Shown piece after piece: positions 1-8,090 of a DNA stretch of 62,920 bases (its first letter is position 1; each line of letters opens with the position of its first letter). The translations under genes and the position numbers were made by a program. Under the pieces are notes generated by a model. The model did no database searches. It saw only the letters and a list, made by a program, of their open reading frames with translations, and was not told the origin of the DNA. This stretch comes from an uncultured Lysobacter sp. GTDB taxonomy: Bacteria; Pseudomonadota; Gammaproteobacteria; Xanthomonadales; Xanthomonadaceae. The stretch spans positions 1 to 62,920 of the forward strand of contig CAMLID010000015.1 in assembly GCA_946480055.1 (NCBI GenBank), read 5' to 3'.

Positions 1-55
1 GCGCTGCGAGTGCGTGGCTTTCATCGCGGCTCACGCCGCTCCCACAGAGAGCTCG
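1..55. repeat. 55-bp perfect direct repeat, copy 1
   Basis: Bases 1-55 are identical to 344-398. The unit contains a reverse-oriented REP palindrome (stem GCGGC/GCCGC, head read as TGGG on the other strand). The duplication includes flanking unique sequence, so it reflects a segmental duplication rather than two independent REP insertions. No gene is supported anywhere in 1-583: the stretch holds only REP-type repeats. Confidence 0.85.
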
Positions 56-157
56 GGTCGCGAGGTCGCGATATGGAGGTAGCCCGGTTTTGCCGTGCCA
101 TGCCGTGCGCCGAGCTAAGCATGCCTTCCTGTCGTCTGTCGCTCGCTCGGTTCGGCC

Positions 158-262
158 TTGGGGTAGGAGCGGCGTAAGCCGCGATCGCGAACCCGCAACT
201 ACGACGAAGCCCGCGCCGCACGCCGCAGCTCGGGTCGCGGCTCACGCCGCTCCTACCCCAAA
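158..262. repeat. Paired inverted REP element (BIME-like), GTAG type
   Basis: The left arm reads TTGGGGTAGGAGCGGCG and the right arm is its inverted copy. They are separated by about 45 bp of a shared inner sequence that recurs at 467-567 and, inverted, at 3012-3115. Each arm has a GTAG head followed by the hairpin GCGGC-GTAA-GCCGC. This is the layout of REP sequences mobilised by RAYT (TnpA-REP) transposases. No RAYT gene lies in this window. Confidence 0.8.
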
Positions 263-294
263 GCGTGCGGTGTTGAGGGCTCGGCGCACGATCG

Positions 295-390
295 CTGTGG
301 GAGCGGCGTAAGCCGCGATCGGCGTTCGGCCAGGGCGATGCTTGCGCTGCGAGTGCGTGGCTTTCATCGCGGCTCACGCCGCTCCCACAG
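295..390. repeat. Paired inverted REP element, TGGG type
   Basis: The arms CTGTGGGAGCGGCG and inverted CGCCGCTCCCACAG enclose about 40 bp that differ from the interior of the GTAG-type pairs. Hairpin stem GCGGC/GCCGC as in the other copies. The right half is part of the 55-bp direct repeat shared with bases 1-55. Confidence 0.75.
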
Positions 391-466
391 AGAGCTCGCG
401 GAGCGGCGGTATATGGGTAACTCCAGGTTTACCGTATCGCGTATCGCGTATCGCGCGCGGAGCCTT

Positions 467-567
467 CGGGTAGGAGCGGCGCAAGCCGCGACCGCGAATC
501 CGCGGCTACGACGGAGCCTGCGCCGCACGCCGAATTCCGGGTCACGGCTCGCGCCGCTCCTACCCCA
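467..567. repeat. Paired inverted REP element, GTAG type, second copy
   Basis: Same architecture and closely related interior as 158-262: the central GCGCCGCACGCCG is shared. It ends 17 bp downstream of the stop of the minus-strand cupin gene, so it may also act as a transcript end or 3' stabiliser for that gene. Confidence 0.8.
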
Positions 568-583
568 GGGCATGCGGTGCAGG

Positions 584-1036
584 TCAGCAATCGGTGGGCT
601 TGGGCTTGCGGTAGACCACGATGATGACCAGGTCCTCGTCGCCGAGCTGCTTCAGGCCGTGCGTGCTGCCTTTGCGGGTCAGGACGGCGTCGCCGGCGCC
701 TACTTCGCGGCGCGCATCGTCGAGCATCAGCTCGCCGCGGCCGCCGAGCACGTAGTAGATCTCGTCCTTGTCGTTGCGATGTTCGCCGATGCTGGCGCCG
801 CGGTGCAGCGCGCGCTGCCGGAAGACGAGGTCGAAACCGGCGGCCTGTTCGAAGAACGGGTAGGCGGTGGTGGTGCCGGCGCCTTCGTGCGGGCCGGGCT
901 GGGCGACGGCCAGTTCGCGCGCCTGCTCTACGTAGGAGTCGCTGCGTTTGGCGCAGACCGGTTCGCCGGCCTGTGCGACGCCGCTGCACAGGACCCATGC
1001 GGTGAGGATCGCGGTACGGCGCAGATGATCGGACAT
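584..1036 (-). CDS. Secreted small cupin-domain protein
   Basis: 150 residues. An N-terminal signal peptide (hydrophobic residues about 9-22, cleavage near AQA-G) precedes one cupin barrel. The metal-site pattern is visible as H86, E92 and H126, with the typical Gly-rich turn GGRGEL at 98-103. The start at 1036 is chosen because AGGAG lies seven bases upstream. It lies next to kduD/kduI. A cupin in this position recalls KdgF, which opens 4,5-unsaturated galacturonate, but KdgF is cytoplasmic, shorter, and uses a different ligand set, so identity with KdgF is not shown. A degenerate copy of its first codons follows upstream at 1062-1151. The substrate is unknown. Confidence 0.85.
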   Translation of the reverse strand: MSDHLRRTAILTAWVLCSGVAQAGEPVCAKRSDSYVEQARELAVAQPGPHEGAGTTTAYPFFEQAAGFDLVFRQRALHRGASIGEHRNDKDEIYYVLGGRGELMLDDARREVGAGDAVLTRKGSTHGLKQLGDEDLVIIVVYRKPKPTDC

Positions 1037-1061
1037 GGTTCGCTCCTGGCGTGGGTAGCGC

Positions 1062-1151
1062 TCAGCCTGCGAGTTCACGGTCCTGCGTGACACTGCTGCG
1101 CAGGGCCGGCGCGATGAGGGTCGCGGTGCGGCCAAAGCGGTGGTTCGACAC
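1062..1151 (-). pseudogene. Degenerate duplicate of the cupin gene 5' end
   Basis: Read on the minus strand, a GTG preceded by GAGGAGCTAACC opens a 29-codon frame beginning VSNHRFGRTATLIAPAL. This matches the beginning of the adjacent cupin (MSDHLRRTAILTAWVL) in both sequence and ribosome-binding site. The similarity covers roughly 1105-1173 against 998-1058 and then decays. It looks like a tandem duplication of the cupin start region in which the second copy has lost the rest of the gene. It could still be translated as a short leader-like peptide. Confidence 0.55.
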
Positions 1152-1177
1152 GGTTAGCTCCTCGCGCGGGCGGCGGC

Positions 1178-1936
1178 TCAGCGCGCGAGCCAGCCGCCGT
1201 CGACGGGCAGGATCGCGCCGTGCACGTAGTCGGACGCCGCGCTGGCCAGGAACACCGCCGCGCCGCCCAGGTCCGAGGGCTCGCCCCAGCGCCCGGCCGG
1301 AATGCGCGCCAGGATGTCGCGGTTGCGGTTCTCGTCGGCGCGCAGCTGGGCGGTGTTGTCGGTGGCCATGTAGCCCGGCGCGATCGCGTTGACGTTGACG
1401 CCCTTGCCGGCCCATTCGTTGGCGAGCAGGCGGGTGATGCCGGCCAGGCCGGATTTGCTGGCCGTATAGGACGGCACACGGATGCCGCCCTGAAACGACA
1501 GCATCGAGGCGATGTTGACGATCTTGCCGCGTCCGGCCGTGATCATGCGCCGACCGACCGCCTGCGACAGGAAGAACGCGCTCTTGAGGTTGACGTCGAT
1601 CACCGCGTCCCAGTCGTCTTCGCTGAAATCGACCGCGTCGGCGCGGCGGATCAGGCCGGCGTTGTTGATCAGGATGTCGACCGCGCCCAGTTCGGCCACG
1701 GTTTCCTCGACGATGCGCGCGATCGGCTGCAGCGTCGACAGGTCGGCTTCGATCGCGTGGAAGCGCCGGCCCAGCGCGCGCACGCGCTCGCCGGTGTCGC
1801 TGGCCGCGCGCGTGCTGACCGTGGCGATGTCGGCGCCGGCTTCGGCCAGCGCCAGCGCCAGGCCCTGACCGAGGCCGCGGTTGCCGCCGGTGACCAGGGC
1901 GACCCGGCCTTCGAGACTGAAAGGCGAACGGCTCAT
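1178..1936 (-). CDS. kduD: 2-dehydro-3-deoxy-D-gluconate 5-dehydrogenase (KduD)
   Basis: 252-residue short-chain dehydrogenase. The nucleotide-binding motif TGGNRGLG is at 16-23, NNAG at 91-94, and the catalytic triad is Ser144, Tyr157 and Lys161 (YTASK). The C-terminus YVHGAILPVDGGW is typical of KduD. The enzyme reduces 2,5-diketo-3-deoxygluconate to 2-keto-3-deoxygluconate in the cytoplasm, the step after KduI in pectin-derived uronate breakdown. It starts 10 bp after kduI stops and is surely co-transcribed with it. Length equals that of known KduD proteins. There is no clear Shine-Dalgarno, so translation may depend on coupling to kduI. Confidence 0.93.
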   Translation of the reverse strand: MSRSPFSLEGRVALVTGGNRGLGQGLALALAEAGADIATVSTRAASDTGERVRALGRRFHAIEADLSTLQPIARIVEETVAELGAVDILINNAGLIRRADAVDFSEDDWDAVIDVNLKSAFFLSQAVGRRMITAGRGKIVNIASMLSFQGGIRVPSYTASKSGLAGITRLLANEWAGKGVNVNAIAPGYMATDNTAQLRADENRNRDILARIPAGRWGEPSDLGGAAVFLASAASDYVHGAILPVDGGWLAR

Positions 1937-1946
1937 GTCTGCGGCC

Positions 1947-2792
1947 TCACTTGAGCTGGCACAGGTCGAGCTGGTGCATGTCGGTGTAGTCCAGGTTCTC
2001 GCCGCCCATGGCCCAGATGAAGCAGTAGTTGCGCGTGCCCGAACCCATGTGGATCGACCACGGCGGCGACACCACGGCTTCGTCGTTGCGGATCACCAGG
2101 TGGCGCATGTCGGCCGGCTCGCCCATGAAGTGCATCACGCTCTGGTCGCCGAGGTCGAAATAGAAATAGACCTCGGAGCGGCGGTCGTGCAGGTGCGGCG
2201 GCATGGTGTTCCAGACGCTGCCGGTCTTGAGCACGGTCAGGCCCAGCAGCAGCTGGCAGGACTTGCAGGTCGCCGGGACGATGTACTGGTAGATGGTGCG
2301 TTCGTTCGAGGTCTCCAGCGCGCCGCGTTCCAGCGGCACCGCTTTGTCGATCGAGATGTGCACGGTCTCGTAGCGCGCGTGCGCCGGGGTCGAGGCCAGG
2401 TAGAACTTGGCCGGGGTCGCGGCGTCGTCGGACGCGAACTCGACCTGGGCGCTGCCCATCGGCACGTACAGGCCGTCCTTGGGCTTGAGCGCGTAGGTCT
2501 GGCCGTCGACGGTGACCGTGCCGGCGCCCGCGCCGACGTTGACCACGCCCAGTTCGCGCCGGGCCAGGAGCGGCTGGCCGGCGGCGGAGGCGGGCTCGGT
2601 CTGCGCCGGCAGCGACACCGGCGCGGCGACCGGGGCGGCGCCGCCGATCACGAAGCGCTCGTTGTGCGAGTAGTTGAGGCGGACTTCGCCGGCCGCGAAC
2701 AGGTCGGCGATCAGGTAGCGGTCGCGCAGCTGGTCGTTGCTGGCGCCGACCATCATGTCGGGGTGGGTGGCGTGGTAGGTCTTGCGGAACAT
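1947..2792 (-). CDS. kduI: 5-keto-4-deoxyuronate (4-deoxy-L-threo-5-hexosulose-uronate) isomerase KduI
   Basis: 281 residues, the normal length for KduI. The zinc ligands of this double-cupin family are present as H200, H202, E207 and H248 in [15 protein letters not shown] and WSIHMGSG. It isomerises 5-keto-4-deoxyuronate, the spontaneous product of unsaturated galacturonate, to 2,5-diketo-3-deoxygluconate, which KduD then reduces. GGAGG lies a few bases before the ATG. First gene of the kduI-kduD unit. Its promoter overlaps an ACCGGT-centred operator at 2863-2876, so it should be induced by pectin breakdown products. Confidence 0.96.
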   Translation of the reverse strand: MFRKTYHATHPDMMVGASNDQLRDRYLIADLFAAGEVRLNYSHNERFVIGGAAPVAAPVSLPAQTEPASAAGQPLLARRELGVVNVGAGAGTVTVDGQTYALKPKDGLYVPMGSAQVEFASDDAATPAKFYLASTPAHARYETVHISIDKAVPLERGALETSNERTIYQYIVPATCKSCQLLLGLTVLKTGSVWNTMPPHLHDRRSEVYFYFDLGDQSVMHFMGEPADMRHLVIRNDEAVVSPPWSIHMGSGTRNYCFIWAMGGENLDYTDMHQLDLCQLK

Positions 2793-2846
2793 CGGGCCTC
2801 CGGAATGCGCATGCCTGCGATGCCGCCCGCGGCGGCTGATCCGGGG

Positions 2847-2877
2847 ATCATAACGGGGTTTTGGTAACCGGTGTCAA
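2847..2877 (-). promoter_or_regulatory. kduI promoter with overlapping KdgR-type (LacI-family) operator
   Basis: On the minus strand TTGACA (2877-2872) and TATGAT (2852-2847) form a sigma-70 promoter with a rather long 19-bp spacer. The operator TGACACCGGTTACC (2876-2863) overlaps the -35 box. The central ACCGGT with its CpG axis is typical of LacI-family sites. Thirteen of its fourteen bases recur exactly at 15817-15830, and a variant lies at 8097-8110. Binding by the regulator encoded at 3170-4288 is inferred. Confidence 0.7.
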
Positions 2878-2940
2878 AAGTTCGGATGGAACCGGTCCGA
2901 GAGCCATCCCGACCGGGCGTAGCCGACCCACTCCGCATAT

Positions 2941-2962
2941 GTGGGAGCGACGTAAATCGCGA
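2941..2962 (+). repeat. Single REP palindrome, TGGG type, diverged
   Basis: GTGGGAGCGACGTAAATCGC resembles the TGGG-headed REP units, but the stem is weakened by the change to GCGAC/ATCGC. It lies in the 377-bp gap 2793-3169, which otherwise contains the kduI promoter/operator and the REP pair at 3012-3115; no gene is seen there. Confidence 0.55.
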
Positions 2963-3011
2963 ACGAACTACCCCTGGTAGCGCACGCCGCATCGGACCAC
3001 GTCGCTCTGCC

Positions 3012-3115
3012 TTGGGGTAGGAGCGGTGTGAGCCGCGGCCCGGAGCTCGGCGTGCGTCGTTGGTTTCGCGGTAGTGGTGTGTTCGCGGTCGCGGCTTACG
3101 CCGCTCCTACCCCAA
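3012..3115. repeat. Paired inverted REP element, GTAG type, inverted orientation
   Basis: The arms TTGGGGTAGGAGCGGTG and its inverted partner ending CCTACCCCAA enclose an interior that is the reverse complement of the interiors at 158-262 and 467-567, so this is the same element inserted the other way round. It sits 55 bp past the stop codon of the LacI-type gene. Confidence 0.8.
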
Positions 3116-3169
3116 AACCTGCGACGTTGCGGCGAAGCGAACCGACGCGCCCGGCTATCGGTTCAGCCC

Positions 3170-4288
3170 TCAAGCCGGCGGGCGCTGGCTGGAATCGCGC
3201 ACCACCAGATGCGGGGTCACCGACACCGGCTCGCTGGGCGCGTCGCCGTCTTCGGGTTCCGGCACCAGCAGCATCTGTGCGGCCTGGCGGCCGAGGTCGC
3301 GGATCGGCGAGTGGATCGTGCTCAGCGCCGGCCACAGCTGGGTCGCCAGCGGGCTGTCGTCGTAGCCGACCACCGACAGGTCGGCCGGGATCGACAGGCC
3401 ACGGCGCATCGCGGCCTTGTACACGCCGGCGGCCATCTCGTCGTTGCAGGCGAAGATCGCGGTCGGGCGCGGCGATTTGGCCAGGAGGTATTCGGCGCCG
3501 GCGACGCCGGACTCGAAGGTGTAGCCGCCCTCGAACACGTAGTCTTCGCCCAGTTCGATGCCGCGTTGGGCCAGGCCGTGGCGGAAGCCGCCGCCGCGTT
3601 CGATCGAGGAGCGGTAGCGGCGCGGGCCGGTGATCAGGCCCAGGTTGCGGTGACCCAGCGACTGCAGGTAGTTGGCGGCTTCCACGCCGGCCAGACGGTC
3701 CTGGGTGTGCAGCATGTTGGCCGGCTCGTCCAGTGGGATCGAGGCGATGCGCACGTAGCGCACGTCGATCTCGCGCAGCGCGGCGGCCAGCTGGTCGTCC
3801 TCGGACACGCGCGGGATCAGGATCACCCCGTGCAGCTTCTGCTGCAGGGCGAAGCGGCGGATGCCGTCGATGTAGTCCTCGCGGTTGCTGTCGCAGGGAT
3901 GCACGACCAGCTCGTAGCCCGAGTCGCGCAAGGCGTCCAGCGCGCCGTACTGCATGTTGACGATGTACTGCGCGGTCGGGTTGTCGTAGACCAGGCCGAT
4001 CAGGAACGAGCGCCGGAACGCCAGCCCGCGCGCCTGCGGGTCCGGCGCGTAGCCCAGCTGCTTCATCAGCGACTGGATCTTCTCGCGCGTGTCCGGCCGC
4101 ACCAGCGGCGAATTGTTGATGACCCGCGACACCGTCTTCTTCGACACCTCGGCCAGGCGCGCGATGTCGTTGATGGTGGCCTTGCCCAGCGCGGGCATCT
4201 TGCCGGGCGCGCCGTCGCCCGCGGCCGCATCGGCGGGACGGGCGCTGCGCGGACCGCGGCGCGAGCCGCGCGGAGGGGCTGGATTCAT
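3170..4288 (-). CDS. LacI-family transcriptional regulator, probable pectin/uronate regulator (KdgR-like)
   Basis: 372 residues from the first ATG; a second ATG at 4198 would give 342 residues, closer to the usual LacI length. Neither has a good Shine-Dalgarno. The helix-turn-helix follows at about residues 38-58 (TINDIARLAEVSKKTVSRV), then the hinge and a periplasmic-binding-protein-like effector domain with the conserved VVGYDDSPLA near the C-terminus. It lies between kduI and the TRAP genes, and the ACCGGT-centred palindromes in front of kduI, the hydratase/lyase pair and inside the receptor gene are natural targets. The likely inducer is a 2-keto-3-deoxy sugar acid. Function is inferred from context. 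Confidence 0.85.
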   Translation of the reverse strand: MNPAPPRGSRRGPRSARPADAAAGDGAPGKMPALGKATINDIARLAEVSKKTVSRVINNSPLVRPDTREKIQSLMKQLGYAPDPQARGLAFRRSFLIGLVYDNPTAQYIVNMQYGALDALRDSGYELVVHPCDSNREDYIDGIRRFALQQKLHGVILIPRVSEDDQLAAALREIDVRYVRIASIPLDEPANMLHTQDRLAGVEAANYLQSLGHRNLGLITGPRRYRSSIERGGGFRHGLAQRGIELGEDYVFEGGYTFESGVAGAEYLLAKSPRPTAIFACNDEMAAGVYKAAMRRGLSIPADLSVVGYDDSPLATQLWPALSTIHSPIRDLGRQAAQMLLVPEPEDGDAPSEPVSVTPHLVVRDSSQRPPA

Positions 4289-4375
4289 GGCGGCTCGAAG
4301 GCGGGGAACGGTCCGGTCCAGGGACCGGTGCTGGTTCGATTCTAGCCGGGCATGTCCCCGGTGGACATCGTCAGC

Positions 4376-5659
4376 TTACTTCAGCAGCGCCGGCAGCCAC
4401 AGCGACAGTTGCGGAACGAAGGTGACCACCAGCAGCACCGCCAGCGCGGCCAGCCAGAACGGCCAGATCGTGCGCAGGGTCTCGCCTATGCTGATCTTGC
4501 CGATCGCGGTGCCCACGAATAGCACCGAACCCAGCGGCGGCGAGATCAGGCTGATGCCGCCCTTGAGGATCAGGATCACGCCGAAGTGGACCGGGTCGAC
4601 CCCGATCGCCTTGGCCAGCGGCAGGAAGATCGGCGTGCAGATGATGATCATCGGCGCCAGGTCCATGAAGGTGCCCAGCACCAGCAGGATCAGGATCATC
4701 AGCAACAGCAGCAGGTTCTTGTCGGTGGTGAGCGAGGTCAGCGCGTCGACCGCGGCCGTCGGCACCTGCAGGTAGGCGAGCAGCCAGCCGAACGAGGCCG
4801 CCGAGGCGATCACGAACAGGATCATGCCGGTGGTGCGCGCGGCGCCGGTGACGGTTTCGAGGAAATCGCGCCAGCGCAGGTTGCGGTAGACCAGCGCGGT
4901 CACCAGCAGCGCGTAGACCACGGCGATGGCCGCGCTTTCGACCGCGGTGAAGATGCCGGCGCGGATGCCGACGAAGATCAGCGCGACCAGCATCAGGCCC
5001 GGCAGCGCGGCGACGAAACGGCGAACCACGATGCCGAAGCCGGGGAAGGGCTCGACCGCGTAGCCGCGGCGGCGCGCGATCACCCAGCAGGTCGCCATCA
5101 GCGTGACCGTCATCAGCAGCGCCGGGATGATGCCGGCCGCGAACAGGTCGGCGATCGAGATGCTGCCGCCGGCCGAGGCCGAATACAGAATCAGGTTATG
5201 CGAGGGCGGCACCAGCAGCGCGACCATCGACGCGGTCATGGTCACGTTGACCGCGAAGTCGCGATCGAACCCGCGCTTGACCATCTGCGGGATCATCGCG
5301 CCGCCGATCGCCGAGACGTCGGCGATGGCCGAGCCGGAGACGCCGCCGAAGAACAGCGAGGACAGCACGCTGACCTGGCCGAGGCCGCCGCGCAGATGCC
5401 CGACCAGGGCCGAGGCCAAGCCGATCAGGCGTTCGGAGATGCCGCCGCGCAGCATGATCTCGCCGGCGAAGATGAACAGAGGAATCGCGATCAGCGAGGC
5501 CGAGCCGGCACCGGCCGCGGTCTGCTGCACCACCACGATCGGCGGCAGGCCGATGTAGATCAAGGTCGCCAGCGCCGCCGAAGACAGCGCGTAGGCCACC
5601 GGCACGCCGACGATGAGCATCACGGCGAACACGCCGAACAGGATCGCGACTTCCATCAT
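4376..5659 (-). CDS. TRAP transporter large permease subunit (DctM-like)
   Basis: 427 residues starting at the first of two adjacent ATG codons. That ATG overlaps the stop of the preceding gene as ATGA, which supports the choice, and the length is normal for DctM. About 12 hydrophobic segments run throughout, with the family pattern SASLIAIPLFIFAGEIM near residue 57 and GVSGSAIADVSAIG shortly after. It is the sodium-driven inner-membrane channel subunit of a TRAP system. The neighbouring pectin genes suggest galacturonides or their keto-deoxy derivatives as substrate. Last gene of the hydratase-dctP-dctQ-dctM operon. Confidence 0.93.
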   Translation of the reverse strand: MMEVAILFGVFAVMLIVGVPVAYALSSAALATLIYIGLPPIVVVQQTAAGAGSASLIAIPLFIFAGEIMLRGGISERLIGLASALVGHLRGGLGQVSVLSSLFFGGVSGSAIADVSAIGGAMIPQMVKRGFDRDFAVNVTMTASMVALLVPPSHNLILYSASAGGSISIADLFAAGIIPALLMTVTLMATCWVIARRRGYAVEPFPGFGIVVRRFVAALPGLMLVALIFVGIRAGIFTAVESAAIAVVYALLVTALVYRNLRWRDFLETVTGAARTTGMILFVIASAASFGWLLAYLQVPTAAVDALTSLTTDKNLLLLLMILILLVLGTFMDLAPMIIICTPIFLPLAKAIGVDPVHFGVILILKGGISLISPPLGSVLFVGTAIGKISIGETLRTIWPFWLAALAVLLVVTFVPQLSLWLPALLK

Positions 5660-6204
5660 TCGCTCCGGGGACGATCGGTGAGCGGCGCGGTCAGAGCCGC
5701 GACCAGGCGTTGCAGCGCGAATACCGCCATCAGCACGCCGCCCAGCGCCATCGGCGCATAGACCGCGCTCTGCGGCAGCGGCGCGCCGGCCATCGGCACG
5801 TCCAGCCCGTCCAGCAGCAGCTCGCCGCCCCACACCGCCAGCACCGCGCCGATGCTGGCGATCACCAGGTTGGAGAACGCCAGCAGCCAGCGCCGCACGC
5901 GCGGCGGCGAGCGGTGGACCAGGATGAAGAAACCGAAATGCGAGCCGCGGTGCACGCCGGCGGCGGCGCCGAAGCTCATCGCGGTGTTGAGCAGCAGCAG
6001 GGCCACCGGCTCGGTCCAGCCCGGCGAATCGTTGAGCACGTAGCGCGCGAACACCTGCAGCGCCTGCACGGCGACCATGCCGACCAGAGCGGTGCCGGCG
6101 ACCGCGACCGCGAAGCCGGCGAGGCGGTCGAACGGGCCGCTCGGCGCGGCCTCGTCGTGTTCGAGGGCGCTGTCCGGAGCGAGGGCGATGGGAGCGTCTG
6201 CCAA
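5656..6204 (-). CDS. TRAP transporter small permease subunit (DctQ-like)
   Basis: 182 residues with four predicted membrane helices (about 27-50, 62-85, 108-130 and 148-170) and the DctQ-type core LLLNTAMSFGAAAGVHRG. The start at 6204 is a TTG ten bases after the dctP stop; no good ATG or GTG lies near, so translational coupling is likely. Its stop overlaps the dctM start by four bases. It pairs with DctM to form the membrane complex that receives substrate from the periplasmic binding protein. Confidence 0.88.
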   Translation of the reverse strand: MADAPIALAPDSALEHDEAAPSGPFDRLAGFAVAVAGTALVGMVAVQALQVFARYVLNDSPGWTEPVALLLLNTAMSFGAAAGVHRGSHFGFFILVHRSPPRVRRWLLAFSNLVIASIGAVLAVWGGELLLDGLDVPMAGAPLPQSAVYAPMALGGVLMAVFALQRLVAALTAPLTDRPRSE

Positions 6205-6214
6205 GGGATCTGCC

Positions 6215-7207
6215 TCAGGCCAGGGAACGGATGCGGCGGTACAGGGTTTCGATCGCCGGGTCGCGGTGGTACTCGTCCAGCAGCGGCTGCACCGCGGCGC
6301 GGAACGTCGGCAGGTCGCAGTCGTTGATGCGCACGCCGCCTTCGATCACAGCGGCGCGCGCGAGCGCTTCGGACTCGTCCCACAGCGTGCGCATCACTGC
6401 GACCGAGCGCCGCGCGGTATCGCGCAGCAGTTCGCGGTCGTCCGGCCGGAGCGCGTCGAAGCTGCGCCGCGACATCAGCAGCACGTCGGGCGCGTAGGAG
6501 TGTTCGGTCTGCGACCAGAACCGCGCCGCCTCGAACTGGCGGCTGGAGTGGTAGCTGCGCAGGTTGTTCTCGGCGCCGTCGATCAGGTGGGTCTGCAGCG
6601 CCGAAAACACTTCGCCGTAGGCCAGCGGGGTCGGGTTGCCGCCCAGCAGCCGGATCATGCGCATGAAGATGTCCGAGGCCGGCACCCGGAACTTGAGGCC
6701 GTGCATGTCGGCCGGGCCGTGGATCGGCCGGCGCACGTTGTAGAAGCAGCGCGCGCCGCAGTCGTAGATCGCCAGGCCGACCAGTTCGCGGCGGTCGAAA
6801 TCGCGCAGCACCGCCGCGCCGACTTCGCCGTCCAGCGCGCGGCGCAGGTGCGCGACCGAATCGAACACGTACGGCAGCGACAGCGCCTGGGTCAGCGGGA
6901 ACGCGTTGTTGAGCGCGCCGCTGTAGACGCGGGTGATGTCGATGGCGCCGAAGCGCGCCATGTCGATGGCTTCGGACTCGCGACCGAGCTGACCGGAGTG
7001 GTACAGACGCAGGCGCAGACGGCCGCCGCTGGCGCGTTCGATCTCGCGGCCGATCCACTGCACCGCGGCCACGGTCGGGTAGTCCTTGACGTGCACGTCG
7101 GTGGCGGTGAGCAGGCGGCTGCCGTCGTCGGCGCGCAGGGCGGCCGGCGTCGCGGCGAGCGCGCAGGCGGCGCCCAGGCCCCGGATCACGTCGCGGCGGC
7201 TGGTCAT
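6215..7207 (-). CDS. TRAP transporter substrate-binding protein (DctP family)
   Basis: 330 residues with a twin-arginine-like signal (MTSRRDVIRGLGAACALAA) followed by a DctP/SiaP fold. Family landmarks include GRESEAIDMARFGAIDI and LKFRVPASDIFMRMI, whose Arg normally salt-bridges the substrate carboxylate. The start at 7207 overlaps the stop of the hydratase gene as ATGA. Exported to the periplasm, it captures an acidic sugar for DctQM. The substrate is inferred to be a pectin-derived uronate from the operon context. Confidence 0.92.
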   Translation of the reverse strand: MTSRRDVIRGLGAACALAATPAALRADDGSRLLTATDVHVKDYPTVAAVQWIGREIERASGGRLRLRLYHSGQLGRESEAIDMARFGAIDITRVYSGALNNAFPLTQALSLPYVFDSVAHLRRALDGEVGAAVLRDFDRRELVGLAIYDCGARCFYNVRRPIHGPADMHGLKFRVPASDIFMRMIRLLGGNPTPLAYGEVFSALQTHLIDGAENNLRSYHSSRQFEAARFWSQTEHSYAPDVLLMSRRSFDALRPDDRELLRDTARRSVAVMRTLWDESEALARAAVIEGGVRINDCDLPTFRAAVQPLLDEYHRDPAIETLYRRIRSLA

Positions 7208-8049
7208 GCGGCGTTCTCCGGTTGCGGATCCACGCTGACGGCGCGCACCGTTTCGCAGTGCAGGCGGCCCCAGCGGCCGAACGAGATCATCGCGCTTTGT
7301 CCGGCCAGGATGTCGTGGATGCCGGTGGCCGCGCCGGTGGTCACCCACATGCCGGCCTTGAGCGGATAGCCGCGCTGCGCGCAACGCGACAGGGCGAAGG
7401 CCAGCGCCGCGAGCAGGCCGCCGGCGATCGATCCGGCGCCGCCGTGGCCGACCGATCGCTCGTCGATGAAGGTTTCGCAGCGCAGCTCGGCGTCGGCGAG
7501 GTCGCGCCAGCCCGGAATCTCGGGGCCGACGATCAGGCCGGCGTTGTTGCCGAAGTCCGAGACCACGATCGGCGGGCCGAGCAGGTTGATGTCCGGCAAG
7601 GGGCTGCCGGCCAGCTCGATCCCGATCGCCAGTGCGTCGACCAGGGCGGCGGCGTCTTCGTGGCTGTACTGCGTGCGCTCGGGCGGGGCGTCGGCGCCGA
7701 GCCGGAACACGAACTCGGCCTCGACCGCGGCGAAACCGCCGCCGATGGCCGCGAACCGGCCTGGATGTCCACCGGTTGCCAGTTGCACCGCGTCGGCGAA
7801 GATCGGCCCGACCAGGCGCTCCTCGCCCAGCCGGCGCTCCCAGGCTTCCGGGATACGGCCGACCTTCCAGCCCGCGATCGGCTGTCCCCACAGCGCGATC
7901 GCCCGGTCCTGCACGGCATAGCCCTCGTCCAGGGTGCGCGGCAGCGTGCCCGGATAGTCCGGCAGCGCCTGCGCGGCGCGCCGCGCCGCGACCAGGCGCC
8001 GCGCGATCGCGCTGTCTTCGCTGCCGTCTTCGATGGTCGATGTATCCAT
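7204..8049 (-). CDS. FAH-fold 2-keto-4-pentenoate hydratase-like protein
   Basis: 281 residues of the fumarylacetoacetase / 2-hydroxypenta-2,4-dienoate hydratase (MhpD) superfamily. The divalent-metal ligand set of MhpD is visible as E110, E112 (VEAEFVF) and E145 (AIGIELAG), with GWKVG at 60-64 and SDFGNNAGLIVGP further on. Such enzymes hydrate or dehydrate 2-keto-3-deoxy acids. It is the first gene of the TRAP operon, coupled to dctP by a four-base overlap, and its promoter carries the pectin operator. A role on a 2-keto-3-deoxy or unsaturated uronate is inferred; no aromatic-degradation genes lie nearby. Confidence 0.83.
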   Translation of the reverse strand: MDTSTIEDGSEDSAIARRLVAARRAAQALPDYPGTLPRTLDEGYAVQDRAIALWGQPIAGWKVGRIPEAWERRLGEERLVGPIFADAVQLATGGHPGRFAAIGGGFAAVEAEFVFRLGADAPPERTQYSHEDAAALVDALAIGIELAGSPLPDINLLGPPIVVSDFGNNAGLIVGPEIPGWRDLADAELRCETFIDERSVGHGGAGSIAGGLLAALAFALSRCAQRGYPLKAGMWVTTGAATGIHDILAGQSAMISFGRWGRLHCETVRAVSVDPQPENAA

Positions 8050-8090
8050 GCCGGATCGGATCCCCTGGAACGTTTCCTCGTCGGAAGTGT

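Noticed and set aside
3210..3225. GACACCGGCTCG within the LacI-family gene as another pectin operator
   Set aside because: Only the left half matches, codon choice is ordinary for the genome, and it is far from any promoter.
1381..4345. Other long overlapping frames in the kdu region as alternative genes
   Set aside because: All are shadows of kduD, kduI or the regulator, with no ribosome-binding sites or recognisable domains.
4352..4368. Hairpin ATGTCC/GGACAT just after dctM as a terminator
   Set aside because: Only six base pairs and no T-tract on the minus strand; too weak to call.
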